In this document: positions 1 to 10,184 of the stretch, one piece after another
How the letters are laid out: each line of letters starts with the position of its first letter
How positions within the stretch are numbered: the stretch's first letter is position 1
Assembly (NCBI GenBank): GCA_947623455.1
Contig: OX392529.1
Span: 496,001 to 560,000, forward strand
Origin: Mimachlamys varia
Lineage: Eukaryota > Mollusca > Bivalvia > Pectinida > Pectinidae
Length of the DNA: 64,000 nt
Direction of reading: 5' to 3'
Made by a program: the position numbers and the translations under genes
Notes under the pieces: model-generated
What the model was told of the DNA's origin: nothing
Databases searched by the model: none
Seen by the model: the letters and a program-made list of their open reading frames with translations, nothing else

Positions 1-479
1 ACGTGACACTATAGTCAGTTTCATATTTTCATTACAGCAGATTATGCCCCTTTGTTATGAGATTTAAAAATCTTCTTTTAGTAATAAGAATTAATTCGAA
101 GCTATTAGGAGGGAAACTCACAAGAAACGAATTCCTAAAATCATTTATGTTGTTTTTTCCAACTCATATATGGAGACGCCAATTACATTCTGTAATGGGG
201 GTGCCTGTATATATGTATATATTTGTTTATATTTATTGACAGAAACTCCACGAAATGTGATAAAATACACCACAGCTAGACTAAGCTGTTATATTGCTTC
301 TAGTGGTAAATGAAATACATATAGATCCAACAAATATTATTCAGTGCAACCATATGGGTTTTTTTTAATCCCATAAGCGTCAGTGTTATAGTACATGTAT
401 GTTCGAGGATAATATGCAATTCTATTTTCTTTTGGGTTGTCTCTGCCTTTCATCACTTTAAGAAAGTGAAGAATAAATA
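1..479. other. AT-rich stretch, no gene seen
   Basis: No open frame with recognisable protein content, no terminal inverted repeats and no strong tandem repeat was seen. The short open frame at 57-239 is low-complexity near its end and matches no family I recognise. It is treated as intergenic or intronic DNA. Confidence 0.5.
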
Positions 480-1270
480 TTTTCATATATAAATTTATTG
501 CATTAAGTATAATTCAATATAATGGGAGAAAATTCATCTGCAACACAATTATCTACCATGGACAAATTTAACAGTTTTCACCTTACTTCACAAAGTTTAC
601 ATTACCCATAACTTTAAAGCTGTAATGTTATATATTTCTTGTTGAACCTATATCACAACATAATATGAAGTAATGCTTTTATTTGTTTCAGATTCTTTAA
701 AGTTCATATCCTTGGTTCATCATTGATCAATGGTTCGACCATCTCTCAACAATGAAGTCATTGAAGGTATGGTAGGCATATGGTAGAATCCATTTTCTAA
801 CTATTTGAAGATAGCATTACATATTTACTGCCACAAAATATTAATTTCTGTTTTTGTGATATAAGTTAATATAAAAAAGGGAGACAATTCAATTGCAACA
901 GAATTGTCTTCCCTATCTATGATTTTGCACATTGGTTCTCCAAGTTGACATAAATCATTTACTCATGACCATCAATGTTAAATGACTTATTAAAGGTAGG
1001 CATCTTGTAACATATTATGAAATAATGTTTTCATTTTTCATTTTGTTTCAGTTTCCCCCAATTGGGTTCAGCATTTTTGAAGAGTGTATAGTGTTTTCTC
1101 AACACTGAAGTCATTGAAGATATGGTAGGCATTGGGGGGGAATCCATTTTGAAGATAGCATTACATATTCACTGCCACAATACGTCATTCTGAAGGAAGT
1201 AAGCATAAAAGTGCGGGGGACAAGTCAATTCCATCACAATTATCTGCTCCTTTTGTTTACATTTTGACTT
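480..1270. repeat. Three degenerate ~350-bp direct repeats
   Basis: Three diverged copies of one block are visible. The anchor is a purine-rich GGGAGA/GGGGGACAA segment followed by CAATT..CAACACAATTATCT-like sequence near 518, 868 and 1211, so the spacing is about 350 and 343 bp. A second anchor, GAAGTCATTGAAG.TATGGTAGGCAT followed by TTTGAAGATAGCATTACATATT, occurs near 750 and 1108. The copies differ by many substitutions and small indels, so this is an old local duplication. No coding content was seen. Confidence 0.55.
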
Positions 1271-1924
1271 TACGTTCACATAAATCATACACTCATAACA
1301 ATAGACATTTATTGCCCTGGTTGTAGGGAGACATGACGATTTGTTTACCCAAGCCATGTCATATTTTCCTGACTTGCCGCGGGTAAACTAATCGTCATAT
1401 GCCGATGGTTTTTCCCAATTTCACACAGGGGTCTTTTCCCAATTCACCTAGAAAAAGCCCTGCATATAGTATTAATGCTTGTGAATTATTAATTTCCACA
1501 GGTGTGTAGAATTTGGTATTTATCACATTTAAAAAAAAAGGCCACACCTAACACCTTACAAGATTTACCTTTAACCAATGAGACCATTTTATATATGACA
1601 AAACACTGCCACAAACTTAAGGGAAAATGGAAGGTCATGCACAGCTGGGTGATACAAATGTTAAATGTGTCAGTGAAACTGACCAGCTAAAGGTAAAATC
1701 TGTCATTTGTTTGTATGAGAGGTATAGAAAACACCGAAAATCCTCTCGCTACTTATCAGTTCTGAGTGCGTCATTTGTTTTCCTAAAACAACGGCAGATT
1801 CAAAAGAGACACAAGTTTTTTGTACAATCATCACATTTTTTGGCACTGTGCAAAATGTCTAAAGACAACAACATTCTGCAGGTGTTAAAGTTTGTTGAAA
1901 TGAATGACCTTGATTGACTTTGTT
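1271..1924. other. Unassigned stretch
   Basis: Open frames at 1502-1690 and 1627-1917 have no recognisable domain and no convincing start or splice context. Nothing else was seen. Confidence 0.4.
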
Positions 1925-1947
1925 TGAATATGTTTGGTTTGGTTTAT

Positions 1948-2353
1948 TAGCTCACCTGGCCTTTAAACAACTTCTTCTGAAATAAATACCGAAAGGCCTA
2001 CAGACATGAAATTTGGCCAGTAGCTTTCAAAATGACCTGGACCCAAATTAAAGAAACTGTTCTCATCCTCAAGCATAGATTTTGTGCTCAAGCCTTGATT
2101 TTTTTTCTCTTTGACATGAACGAGGTGAGTGTCGACAAAAGCTAGCTTGAGCACAAAATCCAATGCTTGAACATGGGAACGGTTTCATGAATACAGGCCC
2201 TGGTGTTACTTTCAATGTCACAGGGCACATGAAATATGTTCAAATTATAAAAATTGTTCTTTTTGTTTTACACTTATAGGTTTTAGGTGACTTTAGGGTT
2301 ATAAGTTAGATATTGATACCAGGTAAGGTTGCAGGCCCATTGGGTCTCTTGTT
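1948..2353 (+). mobile_element. Short F1 Helentron-like element (about one internal unit)
   Basis: The start TTAGCTCACCTGGCC and the end ACCAGGTAAGG..GCAGGCCCATTGGGTCTCTTGTT match the ends of the complete F1 copies at 45630-51348 and elsewhere. The internal part has only about one diverged repeat unit (CTTCTTCTGAAAT..ACATGAAATTTGGCCAG). The element sits inside the T-rich (minus-strand A-rich) tail of the SINE at 2354-2556, whose tail continues to the left. A perfect 16-bp inverted repeat (GATTTTGTGCTCAAGC at 2078-2093, with its complement at 2145-2160) lies within it and is absent from other copies. It may be a shortened or gene-converted copy. Confidence 0.7.
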
Positions 2354-2556
2354 TTGTTTTACCTCCTATTAACAGCCAGGGTCATTTAAGCATGTGTCAG
2401 GTTTAAGAGGTGGACTGGAGGGAAACTGGAGAACCCGCAGAAAACCATCGACCTATGATCAGTACCTGGCAACTGCTCCACGTTGGTTTCGAACTTTCAA
2501 CCCAGAGGTGGAAGGCTACTGGTAGAATGTCCGGACACATTAGCCACTCGGCCACC
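2354..2556 (-). mobile_element. tRNA-derived SINE
   Basis: Read on the minus strand from 2556, the sequence starts GGTGGCCGAGTGGCTAA, a tRNA Leu/Ser-like A box. About 60 bases later it has AAAGTTCGAAACC, a B box. The pol III promoter spacing fits a tRNA-derived SINE head. The body runs to CTGGCTGTTAATAGGAGG and an AAAACAAAAC-type tail near 2356. The tail apparently resumes beyond an inserted F1 element as AAACCAAACCAAAC at about 1947-1930. It is not a functional tRNA gene, because the sequence after the B box does not pair back to the start. Confidence 0.75.
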
Positions 2557-2807
2557 TTTTATATCATAACATGCTTGGATGAAGGGCTACCAAATTTCTT
2601 CAAAGAAGCCCAGAGGGCCTGTATCGCTCACCTAGTTCTGCAATCATGGGAAAATATTCTAAATAAAAGCAGTTTTCAGTTATTTCAATATATTCAGTCT
2701 CCTTGTATATGAAAACTGTGACTGTTAATTGACGTACCATGTCACTGGGCAAACTTAGTAAACTTCACCTTATATGATAAATTGCAAGGTTTACAAATGA
2801 TTAAAAT

Positions 2808-2871
2808 ATCTGTTACATGGCTCCGTTAACTTCGTACTGTAGTACGTGTTAATGGAGCCATTGTAACAGAT
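2808..2871. repeat. Stem-loop with ~24-bp arms
   Basis: ATCTGTTACATGGCTCC near 2808 pairs with GGAGCCATTGTAACAGAT ending at 2871, with one or two mismatches. The loop contains its own small palindrome, GTACTGTAGTAC. It could be a tiny foldback element or a cruciform-prone site. There is no evidence that it is a microRNA gene. Confidence 0.6.
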
Positions 2872-2930
2872 GATTTATATCAGATTTAGTGGCTCCATGA
2901 GCATTGGTATATCCATTCATTAGCTCACCG

Positions 2931-3456
2931 GGTCCGAAGGACCACTGATTGGAAATCAACCTTATTTGGCAGGAAGCATCCTTAAGTGCCCAGGATTCAA
3001 AATTGTACTAAGGTGGGACTGACCCCCTAGGGGGCTGAGGGGTTGGGCCAAAAAGGGTTATTTAGCTTTATTGGTTTAAGCAACTTCTTCTCCATAACCA
3101 CTGATTGGAAATCAGCCTTATTTGGTAGGAAGCATTCCTAGGTGCTCAGGTTTCAAAATTGTATTTATGGTTGGACTGACCCCTTAGGGGGCTGAGGGCG
3201 AGGCCAAAAAGGGTTATTTAGCTATATCATGGTTTAAGCGACTTCTTCTCCATAACCACTGATTTGAAATCAGTCTTATTTGGTAGAAAGCATCCCTAGG
3301 TGCTCAGGATTCAAAATTGTACTAATGGTGAGACTGACACCCCAGGGGGCTGAGGGACGGGGCCAAAAAGAGCTATTTAGCTATATATTAGTGACTTCTT
3401 TTCCATAACAACTAATTGGAGCTTCCGGTATGACGACTAGGTGAGCGGTTGTGGTG
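2931..3456 (+). mobile_element. F1-related element with ~157-bp units, 3' end lost
   Basis: It starts TTAGCTCACC, then GGGTCCGAAGGACC, a short hairpin in the same place as the F1 head hairpin. About 3.5 diverged units follow, with the anchor ACCACTGATTGGAAATCA at 2941, 3097 and 3255, a spacing near 157 bp. Each unit has CTGACCCC..AGGGGGCTGAGG..GGCCAAAAAG. A possible remnant of the 3' subterminal arm, CTAGGTGAGC, occurs near 3437. The usual CCCATTGGGCCTCTTGTT end is missing. I take it to be an old, truncated member of a sister subfamily. Confidence 0.65.
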
Positions 3457-3621
3457 AGGTTCACCTCCGTGTATATTTCGATTTTATTGCAGTTATATTC
3501 AAATATTTTACCACAAATTTGATGCTGCGTAATGCACAATTACTGTATTATATGATGGACTATCTTTTGGTTTAACTGGAACTGTTTAATTAGTCACTTA
3601 TACACTTTCTTGTGCTAATCT

Positions 3622-4419
3622 GTGGACAGTGCGCTATATATAGCATTTACCTGTACGTGCACCTGTATAGGACGTATACGTGTCATTCGCTCGTGCGTTA
3701 ATCGGAATACGACCAGTATGTCCAGTATGGAGGTAAGCCAATCCCCGGTACCAGAATATAAGTGTGAGAACTTTTCGGACATTTCTAAATGTTTTATAAG
3801 CCTGCATTGTTCCTTCTCTCAGGACTTGAAAAATGTAAGCAATGGCCTTTCTGAATTAAAGGGAAAAGTTGAGGTACTAGGCTCTGCAGCTACTTGGGTC
3901 AAAGAAGAAATAAATGATTTACACAGTAAACATCTTCCGTTCATTACAGAGAAAATTAATGACGAACGGAATGAACGTTTGGCACTTGAACCCTGGGGGA
4001 GGAAATGGAACCTCGTGGTGGGGGGGGGGGGGGTACCAGGCAATGGAAGGGAATTACCTAAGGATACGGAAAATAAATTGCGCGATATCCTCACAGATGT
4101 TTTAAAGTTACAACGTAACTATGCGAAATTAATCCTTCTCCAGGCCATACATTAGCTACCATCAGGTGGTGAGGGCACCAGAAATATCATAGTTCGTTTC
4201 ATGTCCCTTATAGACAGGGACACAGTCCTCAATCAAGCAATTAGGACACTCAGATCAGGATGTGGAAAGGCTGTAGTGACAGATCTGCCACCAGACCTAT
4301 CTAAACGGAGGGGGAAGCTGTTGAAGCAAAGAATGTCAATGCCTAAATCCCAAAGGAAAAAAACGCGTTTAGTTTACCGTAAGGAGGCCCCATTCCTGAA
4401 ACTGGTGACGAGGGACTAA
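3622..4419 (+). pseudogene. LINE ORF1p-like fragment (L1/Tx1-type), one in-frame stop
   Basis: The frame from 3622 runs to a TAG at 4153-4155 and continues in the same frame to a stop at 4417-4419, about 265 codons in all. The first half is charged and coiled-coil-like (LSELKGKVEVLGSAATWVKE). It is followed by LEPWGRKWNLVV and then, after the stop, IIVRFMSLIDRD and TDLPPDLSKRRGKLLKQRM. The order coiled coil, then RRM-like segment with R-x-NLVV, then a basic C-terminal domain is that of LINE ORF1 RNA-binding chaperones. A G-run at about 4018-4033 lies inside the RRM-like part and may be slipped. No reverse transcriptase was found immediately downstream. The start is uncertain; ATGs at 3718 and 3727 are alternatives. 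Confidence 0.65.
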
Positions 4420-5028
4420 TAGACCGACACTATATAGATATACGTGCTGTGTTGCTGACATGACTTTCTAGGTACATATCTATGGACACTGGTAACTAAT
4501 ATCTAATAAAAGTCAACTTAAAAATAATATACCAATGCTATATATGGTCCGTGCATTGACTGTATGTGTTTGTGTTTCATTAAATATCTAGGCGACTATA
4601 TCAGTTAGATCTAGTCCACTTTACTATTTTTTCTTTCATTTACTTCTCATTATGATTTTTAGCCTCCTATAAATTTTGCTTGCGTACATGTTATGTATAT
4701 ATATTTGCATGTAGCTTTCGTGTTAATTCATCTAAATACAGACTGGCGCGAATTACCCGCCCATTCAAGTAACTGTGGTACGGTCAAATCTCGTTGAATT
4801 CAGCTTCTGATCAATAATCAGTGGTGTAGGTAAGTAATTAAGATACACAGGTACATGCAAACCTGGGTATATGTATTTATGTGCGATTTATATGACGTTT
4901 CATCTAAATCTATTGGTTACATTTTCAAAAGGTTTTGCGGTGTGTTATTCTAAGTGTAATTTAATGCTATACTATCTATTAATATTTGTACCATGCAATT
5001 TTCAATGATGGAATCTTATTAAACTTAA
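4420..5028. other. Possible LINE-flanking sequence, no gene seen
   Basis: This is AT-rich sequence after the ORF1p-like fragment. I looked for an ORF2 endonuclease or reverse transcriptase in all frames and saw none. Confidence 0.4.
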
Positions 5029-5350
5029 CGTCTAATCAGAGACGCATAATATATCTAACCTTTTTCCTTAATTGTCGTGTACTTTAACCTAGCTGAATCA
5101 TTATAATGCTGTTTATTGACTGATATAACCTGATTCCTTTTAACGTCTTATATATTTTTATCAGAGACGTATAATATTTCACCTATTACCATAATTATCG
5201 GGTACTTTAACCTGATCTATTATAATACTGCATTACCCGATTGCTTTTTACGTCTAATCAGAGACCTATCATATCTGACCTATTATCGTATTTATCGGGT
5301 ACTTTAACCTGATCTATTATAATGCTGCTTTTTGACTAGTTTAACCTGAT
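5029..5350. repeat. Three degenerate ~100-125-bp tandem copies
   Basis: The phrases ACGTCTAATCAGAGAC, ACTTTAACCTGATCTATTATAAT and TGCTG recur near 5029/5081, 5144/5204 and 5251/5301. Spacing varies between about 97 and 125 bp because of indels. No coding content was seen. Confidence 0.6.
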
Positions 5351-5747
5351 ACCTGTGTTGACTCTACTAGGTGCGTAAATTACTCATGTTATTTCGGGAA
5401 GTAAACATGTGGATCGAGGTACGGAGCTGGTGGATAGGCCAACGTTGGTGCAAGTGTAGAAGTCCATCTCTGATGTAAATTCTTTACTGTATTGTTAACA
5501 TGATATATATTCAGTCAAATTGTTTCTTGCTTGCGTCAGAAAGATACATGTATTTATAATCAACAGATCCGTATTCCTATGATTTGTTCAGTAACATACT
5601 ATATGTGATCACCCCAATGCTATATATAATATAGTTCTATGTGCGCTTCCAGGAAACTCAGAAACTTTAATCTCAAATTTCTCTTGTATTTATTAAATTC
5701 TGCATATTTTTGATGGGATTTAAACCTCTCATTGCTGTAGAACTTGA

Positions 5748-5927
5748 GACTATATTTCCCCCATTGAAGCTAGTCCTGGCGGGATGTCTGTTGGTAACTG
5801 GACCATATGTATCTTCCATGAGCAAAGGCTGGGTGGTGTCAGTGGACACAATGGACAATTGATGCCTAAACTCTTGGCTGGTGGATATGACCTGGTTGCC
5901 AACCCTCCTCCTAAGAAGACTATGTAA
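5748..5927 (+). other. Open frame of 59 codons, possible terminal exon (unidentified)
   Basis: Directly after an in-frame TGA at 5745-5747, the frame stays open to TAA at 5925-5927. Its content is non-repetitive and protein-like, with segments such as FHEQRLGGVSGHNGQLMPK and LLAGGYDLVANPPPKKTM at the C-terminus. It has no strong start codon context. No clean splice acceptor in the right frame was found; the good-looking AG at 5739-5740 would read into the TGA. I do not recognise the family. It could be the end of a gene, a retrotransposon ORF tail or chance. Confidence 0.25.
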
Positions 5928-6342
5928 TTCGTTTATTTAGTATCTTATTAGATTTCTCTTGATCACAGTCTGTAATAGTATTCTAAAAATAACTTTAAAA
6001 AAAAACTTGTTTCTTTAAATATCTGAATTTAAACCCTAGTGTAATGAAATCTCTGGATGTCAATATAATTACCTCCCCTTGACTATATCATTGTGGGTGA
6101 TTACCTCCCTTCCCCTTGTCATTTCAATGAAATTATTAAATATGTGCACAACTGCACATCATATCATATTAATACCTAAGATTTACTTGGTATAATTTAA
6201 TGTACACATGGGGGAGGCCGGCTATACCATCTGTCTGCCCATTGTTTTGTATTATATGTTTTGCTTTTGTTTTGTATTTGAGTTCTTTGTAAGTGTGTAT
6301 GTGTATGAATGTAGATATTATATAACTTGCTTTACATATTCA
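5928..6342. other. AT-rich spacer
   Basis: Contains two copies of an ATTACCTCCCCTT-like phrase near 6070 and 6100 and no gene. The LINE below begins at about 6343. Confidence 0.4.
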
Positions 6343-6763
6343 TTCAGTCCCTCAAGGATCTGTCCTGGACCCCTTTCTATTTCTTCTCTTCATTAATGAC
6401 ATTACCAATAATATAACCTCTAATATAAAACTCTTTGCTGATGACACTTCCCTCTATGTAATAGTACACAATAAAAATGACCTTGATACACCTACTGAAA
6501 TGCTTAATGATGATTTAGCTTCTATTTCTGAATGGGCCGATAGATGGCAAATTCTCTTCAATCCCAATAAAACCATTGCTATTAATTTCACTCGAGGATT
6601 AAATAAGGATCTTCATCCTGATTTTCTATTTAACACTATTCCAATTGCACACAACATGAATATCATAATCATTTAGGCTTAACATTTAATAGTAAAGGAA
6701 CATGGACGGATCATATTTCAAATATCTATCATACAGCTAACTCAAGACTCAGTATACTTCGTT
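6343..6763 (+). pseudogene. LINE reverse transcriptase fragment, 5'-truncated
   Basis: The frame opens in the middle of an RT domain: VPQGSVLDPFLFLLFINDI, then the catalytic box FADD (codons at 6434-6445), then WADRWQILFNPNKT. A frameshift lies near 6660, after which LGLTFNSKGTWTDHI is readable. These are RT motifs 4 to 7 plus the thumb of a Jockey/CR1-group non-LTR retrotransposon. Everything upstream of motif 4 is missing. The frame is cut at about 6763 by the F3 element and continues at 7601. Confidence 0.85.
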
Positions 6764-7600
6764 TTTGTGTCGCCTGAAAAGGCGACATATAGGGATCACT
6801 ATGTCGGCGTCGGCGGCGGCGTCTGCACCAACAGTTTCCGTGCGGTAACTTGAGTTTCCTTGGGCCAATCAAACTCAAACTTCATACAGTGCTTCCTTAC
6901 TAAAAGTGCTCGCTTGGGATTGCTTTTCAGGGTCAAAGGTCAAGGTCACTTGCTATAAATAGAAAATCGGTTTCCGTGCGATAACTTGAGTTTCCTTGGG
7001 CCAATCAAACTCAAACTTCATACAGTGTTTTCTTACTAAAAGAGCTCGCTTGGGATTGCTTTTCAGGGTCAAAGGTCAAGGTCACTGTTGCTATAAATAG
7101 AAAATCGGTTTCCGTGTGATAACTTGAGTTTCCTTGGGCCAATCAAACTCAAACTTCATAGAGTACTTCCTTACCAAAAGTGCTCGCTTGGGATTGCTTT
7201 TCAGGGTCAACGGTCAAAGGTCAAGGTCACTGTTGCTATAAATAGAAAATCAGTTTCCGTGTGATAACTTGAGTTTCCTTGGGCCAATCAAACTCAAACT
7301 TCATAAAGTACTTTCTTACCAAAAGTGCTTGCTTATCAGGGTCAAAGGTCAAAGGTCAAGGTCACTGTTGCTATAAATAGAAAATCGCTGTCCATGCGAT
7401 AACTTTAGTTTCCTTGTGCCAATTAAACTCAAACTTCTTACAATGCATCATTACCAAAAATGCTTGCTTGGGATTGCTTTTCAGGGTCAAAGGTCAAGGT
7501 CACTGTTGCTATAAATAGAAAATCTGTTGTGAGTGCAGTTTTTTCAGTATCTCCCAACTTGCTGCGCAGGCGACACATCCACTTCCGTGGAATTCTTGTT
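6764..7600 (+). mobile_element. F3 Helentron-like element with ~140-bp units
   Basis: Starts in a T-run, then the hairpin TGTCGCCT-GAAA-AGGCGACA (6768-6787), then a GGCGTCGGCGGCGGCGTC head. About five units follow, anchored on AACTTGAGTTTCCTTGG at 6847, 6983, 7121 and 7266 and on the diverged AACTTTAGTTTCCTTGT at 7401. Each unit ends with a GGGTCAAAGGTCAAGGTCA-type block. The 3' part has a second copy of one hairpin arm (CAGGCGACA near 7567), then the hairpin TCCAC-TTCC-GTGGA, then ATTCTTGTT. It splits the LINE reading frame, so both boundaries are well defined and only T residues could be target-site sequence. It has no coding capacity; any mobility would depend on proteins supplied elsewhere. 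Confidence 0.8.
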
Positions 7601-8260
7601 TAAAAAATTTAGTTGATCGGAAAACTTTACTAACTTTATACACTTCATATATACGACCTGTATTGGAATACTCTGATGTTGTGTGGGACAACTGTAATAA
7701 AAATGAATCTAACCTTCTTGAATCTGTCCAACTTGAAGCTATGCGAATAATAACAGGTCTCCGAAGAGGAACTCCCCATCACATTCTATATACTGAAACA
7801 CAACTTGAGTCATTAAGCTCAAGAAGACAAAACCACAAACTGATATTAATGTTTAAAATTATAAATAACTACACTCCAGCATATCTCTTCAATATCCTAC
7901 AGCCATTTCTGAATGTAAACAATACTTATACCTTCAGAAATAAGAGAGTCTTTAATATACCTCAATCAAGAACGAATAGTTATATGAAAAGTTTCTTCCC
8001 TGCAACTATGAATATGTGGAATGCACTTGATAGTACGTTAGAGACTCTATCTCTATTTCTTCTTTTAAACTTAAACTGAAAGTATCTATCAACATGACTG
8101 TATCAAAAATTTTTATTAATTCTATTCCTAGGAAACTTAGCATAATTTTATGTCAACTTAGGAATTTTAAAAGCGATCTTAACTATGATAATTTCAGGAT
8201 TACCTGGTTGATAATGCTTCCTGTGCTTGTGGTGCACCTAGAGAGGACACGGTACATTTT
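7601..8260 (+). pseudogene. LINE C-terminal segment, continuation after F3
   Basis: Directly after the F3 element the frame resumes with NLVDRKTLLTLYTSYIRP and VLEYSDVVWDN, the conserved connector after RT in Jockey/CR1-group LINEs. It continues through EAMRIITGLRRGTPHH to about 8079. The last part, in another frame, reads CACGAPREDTVH just before 8260, which is the first half of a C-terminal CxC...H...C zinc-binding motif. The F2 element at 8261-9570 splits that motif. Confidence 0.85.
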
Positions 8261-9570
8261 TAGCCCACCATCATCAGATGGTGGGCTATTCAAATCGCCC
8301 TGCGTCCGTGGTCCGTCGTCCGTCAGTCCGTCCGTCCGTCCGTCCGTCCGTCCGTCCGTAAACAATTCTTGTTATCGCTATTTCTCATAAAGTACCGAAG
8401 GAATCTTTCTCAAATTTCATGTGTTGGTTCACCTTGGTCCCTAGTTGTGTATATTCCATTTTGGGACCGATCTGAATTCAAGATGGCCGACAGGCAGCCA
8501 TCTTGGATTTTGACATTTGAACTTTGTTATCCCTATTTCTGAGAATGTACTGAATGGATCTTTCTCAAATTTCATGTGTTGGTTCACCTTGGTCCCTAGT
8601 TGTGTATATTCCATTTTGGGACCGATCTGAATTCAAGATGGCCGACAGGCAGCCATCTTGGATTTTGACATTTGAACTTTGTTATCCCTATTTCTGAGAA
8701 TGTACTGAATGGATCTTTCTCAAATTTCATGTGTTGGTTCCCCTTGGTGCCTAGTTATGCATATTGCATTTTTGGACCAATCCGAAAACAACATGGCCGA
8801 CAGGCAGCCATCTTGGATTTTGACAGTTGAACTTTGTTATCGCTATTTCTGAGAATGTACTGAATGGATCTTTCTCAAATTTCATGTGTAGGTTCCCCTT
8901 GGTGTGTAGTTATGCATATTGCATTTTGGGACCAATCCAAAAACAACATGGCCGACAGGCAGCCATCTCGGATTTTGACAATTGAAGTTCGTTATGGCTA
9001 TTTCTCAGAAATTACTGAAGGTATCTTTCTCAAATTTCATGTGTTGGTTCACCTTGGTCCCTAGTTGTGTATATTCCATTTTGGGACAGATCAGAAAACA
9101 ATATGGCCGACAGGCAGCCATCTTGGATTTTGACAATTGAAGTTTGTTATCGCTATTTCTAAGAAAGTACTGAAGGTATCTTTCTCAAATTTCATTTGTT
9201 GGTTCACCTTGGTCCCTAGTTGTGCATATTCCATTTTTGGACAGATCGGAAAACAACATGGCCGACAGGCAGCCATCTTGGATTTTGACAATTGAAGTTT
9301 GTTATCCCTATTTCTGAGAATATACTGAAGGGAACTTTCACAAATTTCATGTGTAGGTTCCTCCTGGTGCCTAGCTATGCTGAGAATAAGGAAACGACAA
9401 TGTAATTCACAAAAAAAACCAAAAAAATGCATCTGTGTCCCACCAGAGTCTCTGCTCACACTTAATCAACACCTAAGAGACAATCGAAAGAAGAGAAAAG
9501 AACCATCTTTCAAAAAACAAACTTAGATCATTTGATGGTGGGCGCCAAGATCCCTCTGGGATCTCTTGTT
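8261..9570 (+). mobile_element. F2 Helentron-like element with 155-bp units
   Basis: Begins after TTTT with the hairpin AGCCCACCATC-ATCA-GATGGTGGGCT. A CGTCCGTGGTCCGTCGTCC head follows, with a (CCGT)n microsatellite at about 8329-8358. Seven units of exactly 155 bp follow; the CAAATTTCAT anchor is at 8411, 8566, 8721, 8876, 9031, 9186 and 9341. Units contain the inverted pair CAAGATGGCC...GCCATCTTGG. The 3' part has the arm GATGGTGGGC again (about 9534), then the hairpin GATCCC-TCT-GGGATC, then TCTTGTT. It splits the zinc motif of the LINE at 7601-8260 and 9571-9760, so its limits are well supported. It is non-coding. Confidence 0.85.
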
Positions 9571-9760
9571 TCTTTCAATGTCCCCTATATTCTAATTCCA
9601 GACACCACATTACATCTATTTTTAATTTGTTAGGTTATGTAGATCTTAATTGCTTATTATGCGGTATCCTTGATGCACCTGAACACTTGAATACTTCTAT
9701 TCTTTTTCATGTCAACTTATATATTAAAGCCTCAAAATGTTTCACTATGTAAAATGATTT
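9571..9760 (+). pseudogene. LINE C-terminus after F2
   Basis: The LINE frame resumes with the QCPLYSNSRHH phrase, giving the last cysteine of the CxC...H...C motif, and runs on to a stop near 9750 (SILFHVNLYIKASKCF). It is followed by AT-rich 3' untranslated sequence. The LINE copy was therefore in place before both F3 and F2 arrived. Confidence 0.75.
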
Positions 9761-10184
9761 CTACATTTTTGTAGAAAACTTATTAATACATATATATACA
9801 TATTAGTTACTTTTCTTGCAAGTTTCTAATTTTACTATACTGTACATTATAACATTCTAGTACGAATGTGTGAATGAATGTGTGAGCGAGTTCATTGTCA
9901 TTAGTAGTTCGTTCATTGCAAACAAATCTTCATTTATAGGCCTGGCAGAAACTTGTTGTGCTTTCACTTTACCAAAGTCTAATCTACCTTAAATTTGATA
10001 AATTTAGTTTTTTTGTTTTTTTTTATTTGTTTTATATAATTTCATATGTGTTGCTTCTGTAACAATACAATTTAGGATTAAATGAGGGAACATACAGTAA
10101 CATCTTTCTGCCAGGTCTAACCGGAAGTATTTCTAGAAGAAGACTGATATAGGCTTAGCCTGTTGTCTTATTCTTTTGGCAATA
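9761..10184. other. Probable LINE 3' UTR and junction with the F1 array
   Basis: AT-rich. It contains the inverted pair GGCCTGGCAGAAA (about 9940) and TTTCTGCCAGGTC (about 10107). No F1 head (TTAGCTCACC) is present before the 145-bp array that follows, so the junction is a truncation rather than a clean insertion. Confidence 0.45.

Noticed and set aside
1627..1917. 96-codon frame as a gene.
   Set aside because: No domain, no supporting splice or promoter signal and composition similar to flanks.
2484..2556. Functional tRNA-Leu or tRNA-Ser gene.
   Set aside because: A and B boxes are present but the acceptor stem does not pair, and the SINE body and tail follow.
2808..2871. MicroRNA gene.
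   Set aside because: The stem-loop is isolated; no expression or conservation evidence is available and small foldbacks are common here.
8183..8365. Frames with repeated TDGR residues (also at 45609-45821, 57300-57512 and 60796-60987).
   Set aside because: They are translations of the CCGT/CGTC microsatellite in element heads, not proteins.
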